Source: Saururus chinensis | Taxonomy: Eukaryota; Streptophyta; Magnoliopsida; Piperales; Saururaceae | Length of the DNA stretch: 64,000 nucleotides | Assembly: GCA_035235625.1 (NCBI GenBank) | Contig: CP141141.1 | Coordinates: 9,607,968 to 9,671,967 of the forward strand | Direction of reading: 5' to 3' | In this document: piece by piece, positions 37,840 to 49,039 of the stretch | Layout: every line of letters begins with the position of its first letter | Numbering within the stretch: position 1 is the first letter of the stretch | Notes under the pieces: generated by a model | Database searches by the model: none | Seen by the model: the letters and a program-made list of their open reading frames with translations, nothing else | What the model was told of the DNA's origin: nothing | Made by a program: the position numbers and the translations under genes

Positions 37840-37849
37840 AGGGGATTCA

Positions 37850-39380
37850 AATAGAGAGATTGGGAGGTGATGAGCTTTTAATGAGCCCGTGAAGTCCAAC
37901 GATGTTGCCCAGCTCAGGGCTGGCAGGGATGGTTCGGAATTCCGGTGGAGGACTTGTGAATGGAGTGACTTTTGACTTCAGGGGGCAAGTGAGAACACTC
38001 GTGCTGTTCATTTAATGATTTTCCTAAGTTTCTGATGTCAAACACCCACCCACCTCCAGCAGTCATGTGACGTATGTCTGAGTCCTTGACCGTATCAACC
38101 TTTTGATGAAGAAAATATTAGGGAAAAATTAACATGAGCTGGCAAATATGAGCCCGGGTGCACATTAATAGAGGAGCATGTGGGTAATTCAAACCCTGCC
38201 CCTTAATAATGTAAACTATCAAATCAAAATCTGTTGGCGTATGTTGCTTGGGCTTATTTTGCAGCGTGCGAGCTTCCGTTCATATTAATAGGTCTCATAA
38301 TATTATTATTGAGATTAAATAAAGGATATATATACCAAACGAACCTGACAAAATTTATGGGTTCTGGTTGGACAAAACATTTGGTCGCCACAGAAAGCTT
38401 ACTTGAGCCTACATATTTTGTCCAACCAAACCTAAGTTGAAAAGTTTGTTGAGAAGATTTGTTGGGTGATTATTATTTTCACAAATAAATATGTAGAGAT
38501 CAATCATAAATTTAGTATAAAGAATACAGGTCAAAATTATTTTGATGTGAATGTCTAACATAAAATTTACAATTAATTGCCCAAATAAAATGTTTTACCA
38601 CCTGAAGACTTATCAATCCATTTTATAGGGTGGACAGATCGAAGAGCAGAAGAATGTATATAAAACATTGAATATCTAATCTAGAATGAATCTGATCTGG
38701 CCTGATTTATAAAACCAAATGAAACAAGTGATTAGAAGGGAAGATAGAGTGGAGGACCCAAATAATCACTGTTTTAACAACCCAAAAACAGTTGGAGTGA
38801 GGTGATAACTGATAGCTATGATTATAATAACTCATGTGCCTTGAGGCCCTTCTCAAGACTCCAGAGAAAATCATTTTGCATTCTCACAAATTTACTTCTC
38901 AAATGTTCTAAAAATAAAATTAATAATTGTGATTTTAAGGGCCATTCTCCTGTGTAAACTTTGACTCATAAATAAACCACATGTCCAGACATTGCGCATT
39001 GTGCATTTCAGCAATATATTTAACACAAAAAAAGAGCATGGCAAAAGATGATTGGAACACCGTTGCTGTGTGGTAGCTCACAGTTGGCCAACCTGTTCAC
39101 TTTGTGATGCATATCAATTAATCTTCACCGGAACAACACTTTATCCTCCGCATACTGACCTTTGTTTGGATGACAATTCAATCCCACCAACTTCAGAACT
39201 CTTAAAAGGAAAAAGCCTTTCTTTCATAAACAATGGGAAGCTGTGGACCCTTCAATTCTGTTACCAAACCTATCCTTGACGACTTGAGGGAGGGGCAGAG
39301 ATGCGGTAAATAAGGCTCTTAATGCCCTCATTCCGAATGTGAAGAACAGTTGTAGAACGGCAGGCCGAAGTGTAATGTTG
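37850..39380. other. Intergenic, nothing recognised
   Basis: The first few hundred bases form the peptide-gene promoter. No other gene supported. Confidence 0.4.
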
Positions 39381-39383
39381 CAT

Positions 39384-39490
39384 ATACTCTCTGGCCCATA
39401 TTAATAGTTCCATTTCGTTTTTTAAAATAAATTAAAATTAATTTATTTTAAAAAACTAAATAAAGCTAGTAATATAGGGCCAAGGGAATA
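39384..39490. mobile_element. Stowaway-like MITE, copy 5 (short form)
   Basis: Starts TACTCTCTGGCCCATATTAA and ends TAATATAGGGCCAAGGGAATA. Only 107 bp and almost wholly palindromic, with a TTAAAATAAATTAAAATTAA-type centre. Confidence 0.75.
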
Positions 39491-39609
39491 GAAAATCATT
39501 GTAAAGACGAGGCCATCAGGCACAAAAATATTCTCCTTTACATGATCTTCCAAAATTAGAGCTCCTTCATTTCTGGTCCAAGGCCAATGATCAGATGGAG
39601 TGAAGCCGT

Positions 39610-39760
39610 TCTGAAGGGGATTATGAGTAGATTGGACTTCCATGAGGATTGGGTGAACTTGGTTATGGATTGTGTCTCATATGTGAAGTATGTAGTTCTC
39701 ATAAGATGTTTGAGGCAGGATACCCTCTCTCCCTATTTATTAGTGTTGGTACTTAGAGTT
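39610..39760 (+). pseudogene. LINE reverse transcriptase fragment
   Basis: One frame reads FHEDWVNLVMDCVSYVKYVVL followed by a degraded R-QDTLSPYLLVLVLR stretch. This matches the LINE RT region in which a ..W..L...CV..V.Y.V segment precedes R-QGDPLSPYLF; the intervening residues are deleted. Isolated fragment. Confidence 0.7.
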
Positions 39761-39964
39761 TGTTTGGATTAGTAGAAAGCGGAGGAAATAAAAAGAATCT
39801 TTTTAAAATCTCTCAGTTTCTACTGTTTAGTATAACTGAGAAAGAGAAACTATAGTGAAAAGTGAGATAAAATTGATGAAAATTTGGCCTAAAAATTTTT
39901 TACCCATCAACCCATAGATTTTGGGAGAAAATTATTGTGCTAAACATTTATGTCTTATTGTTAA

Positions 39965-40227
39965 TACTACTACCACCACTGTCATCGCCGCCACCACTGT
40001 CACCGCCACTGTCACCACCGCCACCGCTACCATCTCTGCCACCACCACCACCGCTGCCACCACCGCCACCAATGTCACCGTCACCACCATCTCTGCCACC
40101 ACTTCTGCCACCGCCACTACCACTACCATCGCCACCGCCGCGGCCGCCACCACCACCACCGCTACCGCCACCGCCACCGACACTACCACCATCATCGCTA
40201 CCACCGCCACCGCTACCACCATTGTAA
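39965..40227. repeat. (ACC/GCC)n imperfect trinucleotide array
   Basis: About 260 bp of CCACCG, CCACTGTCACCG and related triplets. It is open in several frames (Thr/Ala, Pro, Ser or Gly strings), which reflects the triplet composition. No flanking gene structure seen. Confidence 0.9.
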
Positions 40228-40229
40228 CT

Positions 40230-42180
40230 CTTAATTTTCTCTAACATCATTTGTGTAACCAAACAGTAAAAAATATTTAGGAATCTCATAATTTCTCTTT
40301 CACCTAGAATTACTTTCTCTTTCTCTTCCCCTTTCTCCCCGTTTCCACCAATCCAAATAGACCCTTAGGGTCACATAGGGGTGTAAACGGATGGGCCTGG
40401 ATACATGTAAGGCATTTCCATAGCCATCCCTTTTATGCAGACTATGTGTTTATACGTTCTCATATATTTGTGACAGCCACGAACGGATTAGATGGACACA
40501 AATGGAATAAAGGTGAAAGTTTGACATAAACCATTTTACTCTCAAACCAATGTTTCTTGGTAAAAATTAATTAAAAATCAAGTATAATAATCGTGAGATG
40601 GTCTCATCTATGACATATATTTTTTGATATAGAACACTTCACTCTCAAACCTATGTTGTTGGGTAAAAAATTGATTAAAAATAAGATATAATAATAGTGA
40701 AATGCTCTCACCTACATGTGAGACTATGACATACATTTTTGACAATCTTTTTATGAAGACTATGTAGAGTAGGCTAGAAATTTAGCATTAATTAAAAATA
40801 AGAATAATAAAATATATAGTTAGAAGAGGGGATGGTTGCAATTACATATAGCCCTTGTTTGTAATCGTCTGCATTAGGGATAGATAAAAAATAATTTCCT
40901 TTTTCATGCAGAGAGATAGTGGATAAACAAATGCCATTTACATCGAGGCAAAGGGCTAGCATGCATTGTGGCTCCTAAGAGTGGCCAAAAATAACGAGGG
41001 ATTTACATACTTTTGAGCCAACATTACACATTATGAGGAATCTTGTTTTTCCTTTAAACTAAAATGCCCTTATAAACCATACAATAAGGTAACGTGAAAA
41101 TCTCACAATCCTAAACATACCTCCCAACACATGCTTCCATCCTCTCTGGGTCTAGACAAACCGCGACCCAAGTACTTGAGAAAGTATCCAATGGAACCGC
41201 TCTACCACGTGGTCGTGCATATGTCCATTTATGTTTAAACATGTAAACCAAAACTCGTCTCATTTTATTCAATTTTAAACATGTACAAATTGACTAAATG
41301 TGTCACCTATTAAAAGGACATATTTACCACGTGGCCCATAGAATGGTTCCATTGAAGTACTTAGACTGTGCCACTAAACCCTTTGCCATCCACCCCTCAC
41401 TTTAACTATGCCAAAAGCCCTTCCTTTTAGCCCTGTCATCCACCCCTCACCTCAGTCGTGCCACGGGCCTCGCTATGGCAGTGCCACCCACCTCTCACTC
41501 CAGCCGCTCATTTTTCATGTTAGATACTTCAATCATTTCTAAGAAATCGCCATGCTCTCCTTTTGTGGCCAAGATTTTCTTTCAAAAGTTTCTTCATATT
41601 TCTACTTCACAGTTTTGTTTGAAGAAACCTTCAATCCACTTCATAAACATATTTGCTTCAGTTATTTCTTCTGATCGAACATTCTGCTCCATGTTCTAGT
41701 GATGGACAAAAATCTTTCATGATTGTCCAGATCGTAGTCATCGCGTATATAACTATAGTTTGAAAGATCCAGGGAGATGAAGCTCATACCTATACCTACA
41801 TCTAGATCCATCTAGTTCGCAACTTGTTCACATTTCTGTCCATTTATCTTGCAACCATGTTTATATGCCCTAAATCACCATATAAAATGGTCCAAAAGAT
41901 GTCCAAATAGCTTGGCTACATGTCAACCTTATAAAAAACTACTATCCACAAGACATGACAATTGTTAGTAAATTTCAATTAATATGTAAAGTGTTTATTT
42001 TAACAATTTGTCAAACTAATTAGAACCAAGTGTCAAGTTTGCAATTCCTAACTAGATACTTGTAAATCTTAATTATCCCTAAAATGTCACAAATCTAAGA
42101 CTAACAAACAAGATATGAAGGTAATAAATCCATATATATGTTAGTATATATTGACATATAAAATATATTGACTTTATTTT
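40230..42180. other. Intergenic, nothing recognised
   Basis: Contains a partial duplication: 40520-40620 and 40620-40745 share CACTCTCAAACC..TGTTNNTNGGTAAAAA and AAATAAGATATAATAATAGTGA-like phrases. No gene supported. Confidence 0.4.
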
Positions 42181-42181
42181 T

Positions 42182-42340
42182 ATCCAATTTCAATTCATTC
42201 TTTTTCTAACACTCATATAATTAAAACATGATATTCCCAGGTGTGTGAGAGTGCCTCTGTGTGTCCATCTAATTAATACACTTGGGAATATCATGTTTTA
42301 ATCATATGAGTGTTAGAAAAAGAATGAATTGAAATTGGAT
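42182..42340. repeat. 63-bp-arm hairpin
   Basis: 42182-42244 and 42278-42340 are inverted copies with only about two or three mismatches, separated by 33 bp. A terminal word is ATCCAATTTCAATTCATTC. Lies at the left edge of an LTR-like region. Confidence 0.9.
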
Positions 42341-42344
42341 AGAA

Positions 42345-43680
42345 ATAATAAATTATTCATAAAGGAGCAATAACATGTGATCGATCAACTTTGAATAAAA
42401 GTTGAGATTTTTCTAGTACATCAAATGATCAATCATCCAATAGAATGATCAATTGGGAACATGTTTCATTAGTTATAAAATAGTAAACAATTGATTGGCT
42501 GTTAAATTGTTCAATTGGTTTTGGGTCAAGTTTTAAATAGTATAGGAATGATCGAGCACCCTATGGAACAATCCATTAGTCAATATAATTTTTGTGTGAT
42601 TTAAGTCATTCTAAGAATAATTTATTTCTAATTAATACACAAAGACTTAAACTGATTTAAAGCCTATATAAAAGGCTTAAGGCATGACAAAATTGAAGAG
42701 AGTGAATATAATTCTCAAAGAGAATTTAATGGTGAGGAAATATTTTACGAGTTTCTCCACACAAATCTTTTACCGTATTTGTGATTTCATGAGAGATATT
42801 AAAAAAGAAATGAGTTAATTTGATTCATAAGTTGTTCATGAAGTGAATTGAGAATTGTGAACTACTATACACCACATCACACATAAGTTGAAAATGAAAC
42901 AGATTAAAATGGACCTTTGATTAAAGTTTTAAAAAACATGAGCCTTGTGCTAAGGAAGGAGAAGGCTAAATATCAAGTTTGCAAGTTCTACAAAGGGCTT
43001 TGGTAGCCAAAGACATTTAAAAATAGAATTTTAGTTTGAAAAGTTGGTAACAATTAAGTCTTTGGAAGATCTTCATTTCTTAGTACATCAATTAATCGAC
43101 TAAAAGGCTGGTCACAAAGTTTTTTTCCAAGTTGGGTTTCCACGTTAAAGAAATCATCAACATATTTTGTGTGGTTAGATTATTACTTATTTTGGTAGTA
43201 AATTCAAATTCCTAGCATATTGTAAGAGTAGTTCTTAACTATTGTTTTGAGCTAGAGGCATTATAGTGAACTACAGGAAGAAATGTATTAAAGTCACACC
43301 ATACACTTCATGAATATCAACTACTAGTTTTTAACTTTATCAAATAAATGTATGCCTCTATTAATTCAATTCTAAACAATCGCATCATCAACTCTTTAAC
43401 ATTATTATTGAATTAAATCAATTGTATGGTTGACATTAAAATCATATGATTGATTCAATCGTAGGCAATGTTTTTCATGTGTTCATGTCAATGTTGTAAC
43501 ATAAAATTGATTCTATGGCATTTAAGAATTAATCTAGAATCTTATTGTTTTATTAAATCAATTATTTGATCTGCATTGAAACCATAAGATTTATTCAATT
43601 CATGCTCTTATTACTCCAACTCTTAATGACACTTGACTCAAAACATGAATTCATTACGCTCTTAAATGGAATTTGGTTTG
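42345..43680 (+). other. LTR-like region with GATCAATC words
   Basis: Clusters of TGATCGATCAA, GATCAATCATC and CAATTGATTGG words at 42370-42600, a TATATAAAAGGC phrase near 42664, and a long non-coding tail. Similar in organisation to 34088-35340. No ends found. Confidence 0.4.
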
Positions 43681-43684
43681 CTCT

Positions 43685-44570
43685 TCAAAAATTGAGGGTG
43701 GTCTTGCCATCCGCTCAATAGGGCCTGAAGCCCAATTGGTTTCAGTAAACTTGATAGTTTGGAGAATTGTGGTTGACAAGGCTTATCTATAGGTGCACTA
43801 GGTTCACTCGGATTATATCTGGAACACTAAGTGCTGATTCTAGAGTATCCTATGCATGTAAGAAATGTCATCTCTTCAAACAATGCTCACCCAACACTTC
43901 ACAGTCAATGTCTCTTTTTAGATGGGACCCATTGGCTCAATCGATTCAGTCACCATCAGATTTCAGATTGGGCAATTGTCTAGCGGTCCCATGTTTTTGC
44001 AGCGGACTGCTTGGATAACTCATGACAGATTCATCTCGAGGGAAGCACAAGAGGTGAGGAACTTCTTCAAATCATTAATTCTCAACCCTTAATAGTGATC
44101 CAGACACCTGACCTTCATTTGGTCCACCAAATCATTGTATCTTCTGGTTGGCCCTTATCCTTCAATTGGTCTTCCCTAGTTTGTTTCAAAACCAAGGTTC
44201 CCTGACATGATGCTTGATGGTTGCTTACTCTGAACAGACTTCATAAGAAGTGATTGCGGTTGTTAATAAATATTTTGTGCAAAAATTATGCTGAGCCAAT
44301 CCAGCATATATTCTTGCTTTGCCCGTATTCAAAATGGATCTTAACCGCTATTCTCAAGGTTCTATCTTCCATGCAGCAATCCTGACCGGGTCATAAATGG
44401 CCTCTCTATTCATTACGAGAAGACAATCTAGCTTTCGGTTATAATCTGAACCACTTCCGCAATGCTGCTATTTATTCTCCTATTTGGAGATAGAGCAATC
44501 GAAGGATATTCGATATCTCACAAAACTCAGCTATTTAGGCTATGTAAATTGGATGTTCACACCTACATGT
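43685..44570 (+). pseudogene. Decayed LINE zf-RVT region
   Basis: Fragments in shifting frames read GGLAIRSIGPEAQLVS, then MFLQRTAWITHDRFISREAQEV. The first is the post-RT segment (G-L-I-RS) of plant LINEs; the later RFPDMML..IMLSQSSIYS and CFARI pieces fit a degraded zf-RVT. Many stops. Confidence 0.6.
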
Positions 44571-44864
44571 ACAACTCATCACCTTTTCTCAAAACTCAGG
44601 AAGAGTTTCCCTTACTTCGCCATTGCAAGTTGTAAATTTCTAATTCGTTTATGATACAAACAAAATTATCTGCACGAATAAGGATTCCATTTGCTAAAAC
44701 ATTTTCATAATGTAAAAAGAAAGTTGCTTATCATCACGTTCTCCCTGTGGAAGTATATCATTCAACATTGGTTTCTTTTCATAAAAAAAATGTTTCATGC
44801 AGTAGTAAGATGGCATAATAATCGCGAAAGTTACTAATCTATGACATATGTATATGCTAAAATG

Positions 44865-45069
44865 TACTCTCTGCATCCCATATTAATAGTTCCATTTGGG
44901 AAAAAATATTGTCTCATATTAATAGCTCTGTTTGGCTCAATTTAAGTGGTTGGGTACTTCAAGAAGTGTTTTTGAAGCTATTTTCCACTCTCTTGGTTAT
45001 GAATCTCGCCACTAATAAAAAATAATCACTATTTTTCTGATAAGCTATTAATATGTGATGGAGGGAGTA
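44865..45069. mobile_element. Stowaway-like MITE, copy 6
   Basis: Starts TACTCTCTGCATCCCATATT and ends TTAATATGTGATGGAGGGAG then TA. The best-preserved terminal inverted repeats of the family in this window; internal GGCTCAATTTAAGTGGTTGG core. Confidence 0.85.
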
Positions 45070-45955
45070 TATGTTGTAGAAACAAACTCAAACCTCTTCC
45101 CACTTGTAAGGAAATGCTGAGCCATTTTTTAAATTCATAACTTTAAGGAGAGATATTCTCTACTCTCGTTCTTCAAAAACATTAATTAACTCGTTTTCTA
45201 CTAAAAAATTATAAATAGAACACTTGACAGTAAAATTTAAGCATAATCACCCCAATTTTATAATGCAAAATTCTCTCAACTCTCTTCATCAATTCAACAA
45301 GATCCAGTTTGCTTGAGCAATTCTCTGTGGATATAACAAACTAAATAGCAAAAACAACATTTCTTCACCAACGAGTAAAGACACAAGTTTGAACATCAGG
45401 AATTTACAAGCTAACTTTCGTGAGAGGTAGAATACTTGTAATAATACAAGAATCTGTTTTTTTTTTTTTGGATAACTGAAGCAATTGCAAGGTAGCCATT
45501 ATTGGCAAAAAGATGTAAAGTAATTAGAGCCTTTTTCGCACGTAATCAACATAGCCGTTATGTAGTCCTCATAGCCTTATCAAAAGAAAATTTACCCATA
45601 GGGCATGAATATTTGATTAACATAAAAACCAGATTTGTTTACAACAGGACTCGCATATAGAAGCTGATTATTTATTTCCTCATTCGAGGGGAGCTCTTAG
45701 CCTCTACTTCCAAAATTTGAATGTATAACAAAATTTTAAAACAACCCAAAAGAATCTACCAAAAGATATCTCTCAAAGAAAAAAAATACAATGCTAAATA
45801 ACTGTGAGATACTGAAACAGCATAAAGTTTTACTAATATTTTTCAGAAGATAACACAGCCCGCAGCACTCAACTAAAGACATATATTACCACATCGTACA
45901 GAAAGTAGCCATAATACAGCATGACCGTAGATTACAAAAGGAGGGAATTGAAAAA
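45070..45955. other. TGD1 downstream region
   Basis: AT-rich, no other gene seen; includes the likely 3' UTR of TGD1 next to 45960. Confidence 0.4.
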
Positions 45956-45959
45956 AAAA

Positions 45960-47080
45960 TTAACCCATTGCAGATTTTAATGAATCCCCAGCACCTTGAA
46001 AGAAACAATACGAAAGGAAAAAGTCAGCAACGAAAATACTTACAAGCGATATGACCACTGCAGATGTTGTTGAATCCCCGACCCCTTTGGCTCCTCCCAA
46101 AGTTGTCACTCCCCATGCACAACTCACAATGGCAATAAGGCCCCCGAAAACCTGAGACTTGATCATAGCACTAACAATATCCCATGGCCTCAAGGCCTTG
46201 CGGGCTGAATCCAAAATAATGTTAATACTCACACCGTAGATTCCATCGGCGAGAAGTGCACTAGAAGCAAGCCCAACACAGAAGCACAAAAGAGTCAGAA
46301 TTGGTAGTGCCACACAAGAGGCAATCACTCTTGGGGTGACTAGGTAGTCAACCGGGTTGGTTCCAAGGACCCGCAAAGTATCAGTTTGTTCAGAAACTTG
46401 CATAGTCCCTAGTTCCGCAGCATATGCACTACCTATCCGGCCAGCCACTACCACTGCTGTGACCACCGGACTGAGCTCCCGTGAGAATGCTAAAGCCAGC
46501 ACCCCTCCCACAGAACGATTCAATCCTAATCTTGTGAATTCCCTCACAAATTGGATGGTAAAGGCCATGCCCACAAAGGCAGAAGTCAAGAGGCAGACCC
46601 CAACAGAGCGAGGGCCAACACGCTCTAACTGTTGGAGGGTGTTGCGGTAGTGTATTTTTCCTTTTAATGCACGACTTATCACCTGGCCTGCCAAGAGGAA
46701 TACCGACAGGCCCCGCCAAAGGTATCTGGGAGGACTCCATTTACCGAAGAGAGGTTGAGAATCAGAATCAGGCTTAGGTTCAGGAGGAGGGCCGTTGTTT
46801 ATATTCTCCTCATGGAGGGAGACTGAATTTGGGGAAGCTTTGAGATGAGACTGCAACAATTTATTAAACTTTCCATGGAAAGTTCCAATCCGTGGAGTCA
46901 GATATCTTGGCGTCCTTTTGGTGAATTGACGGATGATCGTACTCTTCCTGCATACCAACAAGCAGTGTCAGAAAAGAATTTCATGAATGGCAAACCGAGC
47001 TAGAGAAGGGAATTAGTAGAGCATCCTTGGCACCTGTACAATATAACTGAACCTGTATGACAAAGTGAGACACACGCCAT
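45960..47080 (-). CDS. TGD1: TGD1, chloroplast lipid-import permease
   Basis: Permease subunit of the TGD1/2/3 ABC complex that moves ER-derived phosphatidic acid or related lipid across the inner chloroplast envelope. Exon 2 (46947-45960) encodes an MlaE-type permease domain: LERVGPRSVGVCLLTS, FVGMAFTIQF, SRELSPVVTAVVVAGRIGSA, MQVSEQTDTLRVLGTNPVDY and a hydrophobic C-terminus. It has no in-frame ATG before the domain. A short exon 1 supplies one: ATG at 47080, 47 nt, donor TACAG|GTGCC at 47033, acceptor TATGCAG|G at 46948, an 86-bp intron joining an Arg codon in frame. The product is 344 residues beginning MACVSLCHTG, close to the ~350 of Arabidopsis TGD1, with a Ser/Arg/Lys-rich transit region. 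The exon 1 assignment is inference from phase and splice sites. Confidence 0.93.
46948..47033 (-). other. TGD1 intron in the transit peptide
   Basis: 86 bp, GT..AG. It separates a 15-codon first coding exon from the rest. Confidence 0.75.
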
Positions 47081-47640
47081 GGTTTGAACTCAATCAACCA
47101 CTTCCTTATCTTTGGTCCATCAATGAGTATGCAAACAAACCACTGCGAGAAACAGATGGAGCAGACAGAACTTCGCCAATTATATCCAGGATTCTTCCAT
47201 GTATCTTTGTCGTTCAGTCGCCTTCACCCCCTTTCCTCGTTCACTTTCTCTTCAGCATTTCGTCGAACAAGAAACAGACAAAAAGTAAACAAGCAAACAC
47301 AACCCAAAATCGAACTTCCGACTAAAAATAAAAATTGGGCAGTGATGCTTCGGCTTCCATGAGAGACCAATAAATGAAGAGAAAGGAAAAGAAACTCAGA
47401 ACGGTATCGCCCAAGTTCCTGCGCAGCTGCATCGTAGGGCGGCGCCGCTAATACGGCCGGCTCACAGAAGAAAAGGTCCGTAAGCAGAAGTTAAAATCTA
47501 CCTCTTTGGGGGCGTCGCCGAAGGCCGAAATGGCCGGGAATTCTTTGGACTTCGAAGAAGACGGGCTTTGCCTTTGTGACTCCGTCTCACTGAATCGCTG
47601 TGGAAAACCGACCAATTTTTTACAGCACGTCCGTCGTCGC
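47081..47640 (-). promoter_or_regulatory. TGD1 5' leader with probable intron
   Basis: A strong donor (AAAGAG|GTAGAT at 47501) and a pyrimidine-rich acceptor (TTTCTCGCAG at 47143) suggest a 5'-UTR intron of about 360 bp. The 64-codon frame 47448-47642 overlaps the leader exon and is out of phase with TGD1. Confidence 0.45.
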
Positions 47641-47955
47641 ACTGACGTGATCCGTCTCCGTTCACTTCTTGCACTTGTGTTATGTTGAAGAGCTGGGTCG
47701 AGTACTAGGTTTGAACTCGCGAGTTCTCGAACTCGGGAACTGAACTAGAGTTAGAACTCGAACTTAACTCACAATCCCGGGTCCGACTTAGGTCTATTTG
47801 TTTAGCTTAATTAGATCTTATCTAATTAAGCCACTTAAAAGTCAGATAAAAGTTGGCTTTTTAGACTGTTTATTTTAACCTGATTTTTCAGCTGATTAAG
47901 TTGAAAAATAAGTTGTAATTATTTATTTTAGCTAGCCAATAAGGTGAGTTTACTT
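47640..47955. promoter_or_regulatory. Divergent promoter region TGD1 / NDUFS7-like
   Basis: About 300 bp between two head-to-head transcription units. Contains short palindromic words around CGAACTCGGGAACTG and AACTCGCGAGTTCT near 47725-47755. No TATA box is obvious. Function inferred from position. Confidence 0.4.
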
Positions 47956-48035
47956 GGCTGATTTCGCTGAAAATGCATTAGGATTTCCCGCTCTTTTTCA
48001 TCCCCTGCCTCCCTACCATTACTCTCTCAGCCTAG

Positions 48036-48391
48036 TGCGCCGCCGGCTTCGACTCAACCATTCCTGCCTTTGCCCCATTGTCTTCCCCCCAAACACCGGC
48101 ATCCTACACACGGGCCCCGCTTTTGGTTCCTCCGAGTTCCACCATCGGGCTCCCAAAGGCGGTGGAGTACGTAATATCCAAGGTTGACGACCTCATAAAC
48201 TGGGCACAAAAAGGGTCGATTTGGCCAATGACCTTCGGGCTTGCCTGCTGTGCGGTGGAGATGATGCATACCGGCGCTGCCAGGTACGATCTGGACCGCT
48301 TCGAGATCATCTTCCGGCCCAGCCCGCGCCAGTCTGATTGCATGATCGTCGTGGGCACCCTTACCAATAAGATGGCCCCCGCCCTCCGCAT
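48036..48391 (+). pseudogene. NDUFS7: NDUFS7 (PSST, complex I) single exon
   Basis: Encodes the first ~100 mature residues of the mitochondrial complex I subunit that carries Fe-S cluster N2: [55 protein letters not shown] and [12 protein letters not shown]. It ends at a plausible donor CGCAT|GTAATT. Only two of the four N2 cysteine ligands are encoded; the exon holding the other two (SCANGGG and VPGCPP motifs) was not found anywhere downstream. A stop lies in frame at 48033, and no in-frame ATG precedes the conserved part, so an upstream exon would be needed. Residue DRFE replaces the usual DRFG. The 3.35-kb solo LTR lies in what would be its intron. I treat it as a truncated copy; a very long gene leaving the window's readable part is less likely. 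Confidence 0.8.
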
Positions 48392-49034
48392 GTAATTATC
48401 TATTTTTGTTAATATTTTAGTATGTTATCGGTTAGCTTAGTGCATATTTGTTCTGGTTTTAATTATGGTTATTATAGAAGGATTTGTGAATGGCTTGATG
48501 GCAGTTGTCTATGTTTTTGTTACATATTGGGCTAATCTATTAATCTGATATGGTTAGGTTTTTTATTTAGTTTGTATGGTGATAAGTATGTGGGAAATTC
48601 CTTTTATTGAGTCTTCTTTAGATCATGCTTTGTATTTGGGATTGTTTATTCTTGTTTTCTTTAATGGTTTCTGTGGTCGGTTTTTTTCATTATGTATGAT
48701 CTATCTTGTCTAACGAGTACAAGTTCTATACTTTTTGGTTTTAGCCGTCATATCAGTTTAGGCCAATGGTTATGCTCTAAACTGAAATTTAGAGCTCTTC
48801 TATTAATTTTGCGTACAAGATACCTCTTTATAGTAATCGTCACCACCTTATTTTACTCATGGTTTACAACATTAAGGGGTTCAGCTGAATGACATCCCTT
48901 GACTAGTTGTAATTGGTTGGGTACTGGATCTGCTCCCTTCCCACCCTCTATATACTCTTCCCACTTTCTTCTCCACTTTCAATAGAAACATAGAAGTCGA
49001 ACTATGTTCTAAAGGTAGTGTCTTTCTTCTCTCA
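48392..49034 (+). other. Sequence between NDUFS7-like exon and LTR
   Basis: T-rich, intron-like on the plus strand, no coding support. Confidence 0.5.
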
Positions 49035-49039
49035 CTATC
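49035..49039. repeat. Target-site duplication CTATC (left)
   Basis: Matches 52389-52393 exactly. Confidence 0.9.

Noticed and set aside
39921..40289. Gly-rich, Pro-rich, Thr-rich and Val/Ala-rich open frames, possibly a glycine-rich protein
   Set aside because: All frames of a triplet repeat stay open; no signal peptide in a credible position, splice context or flanking conserved domain.
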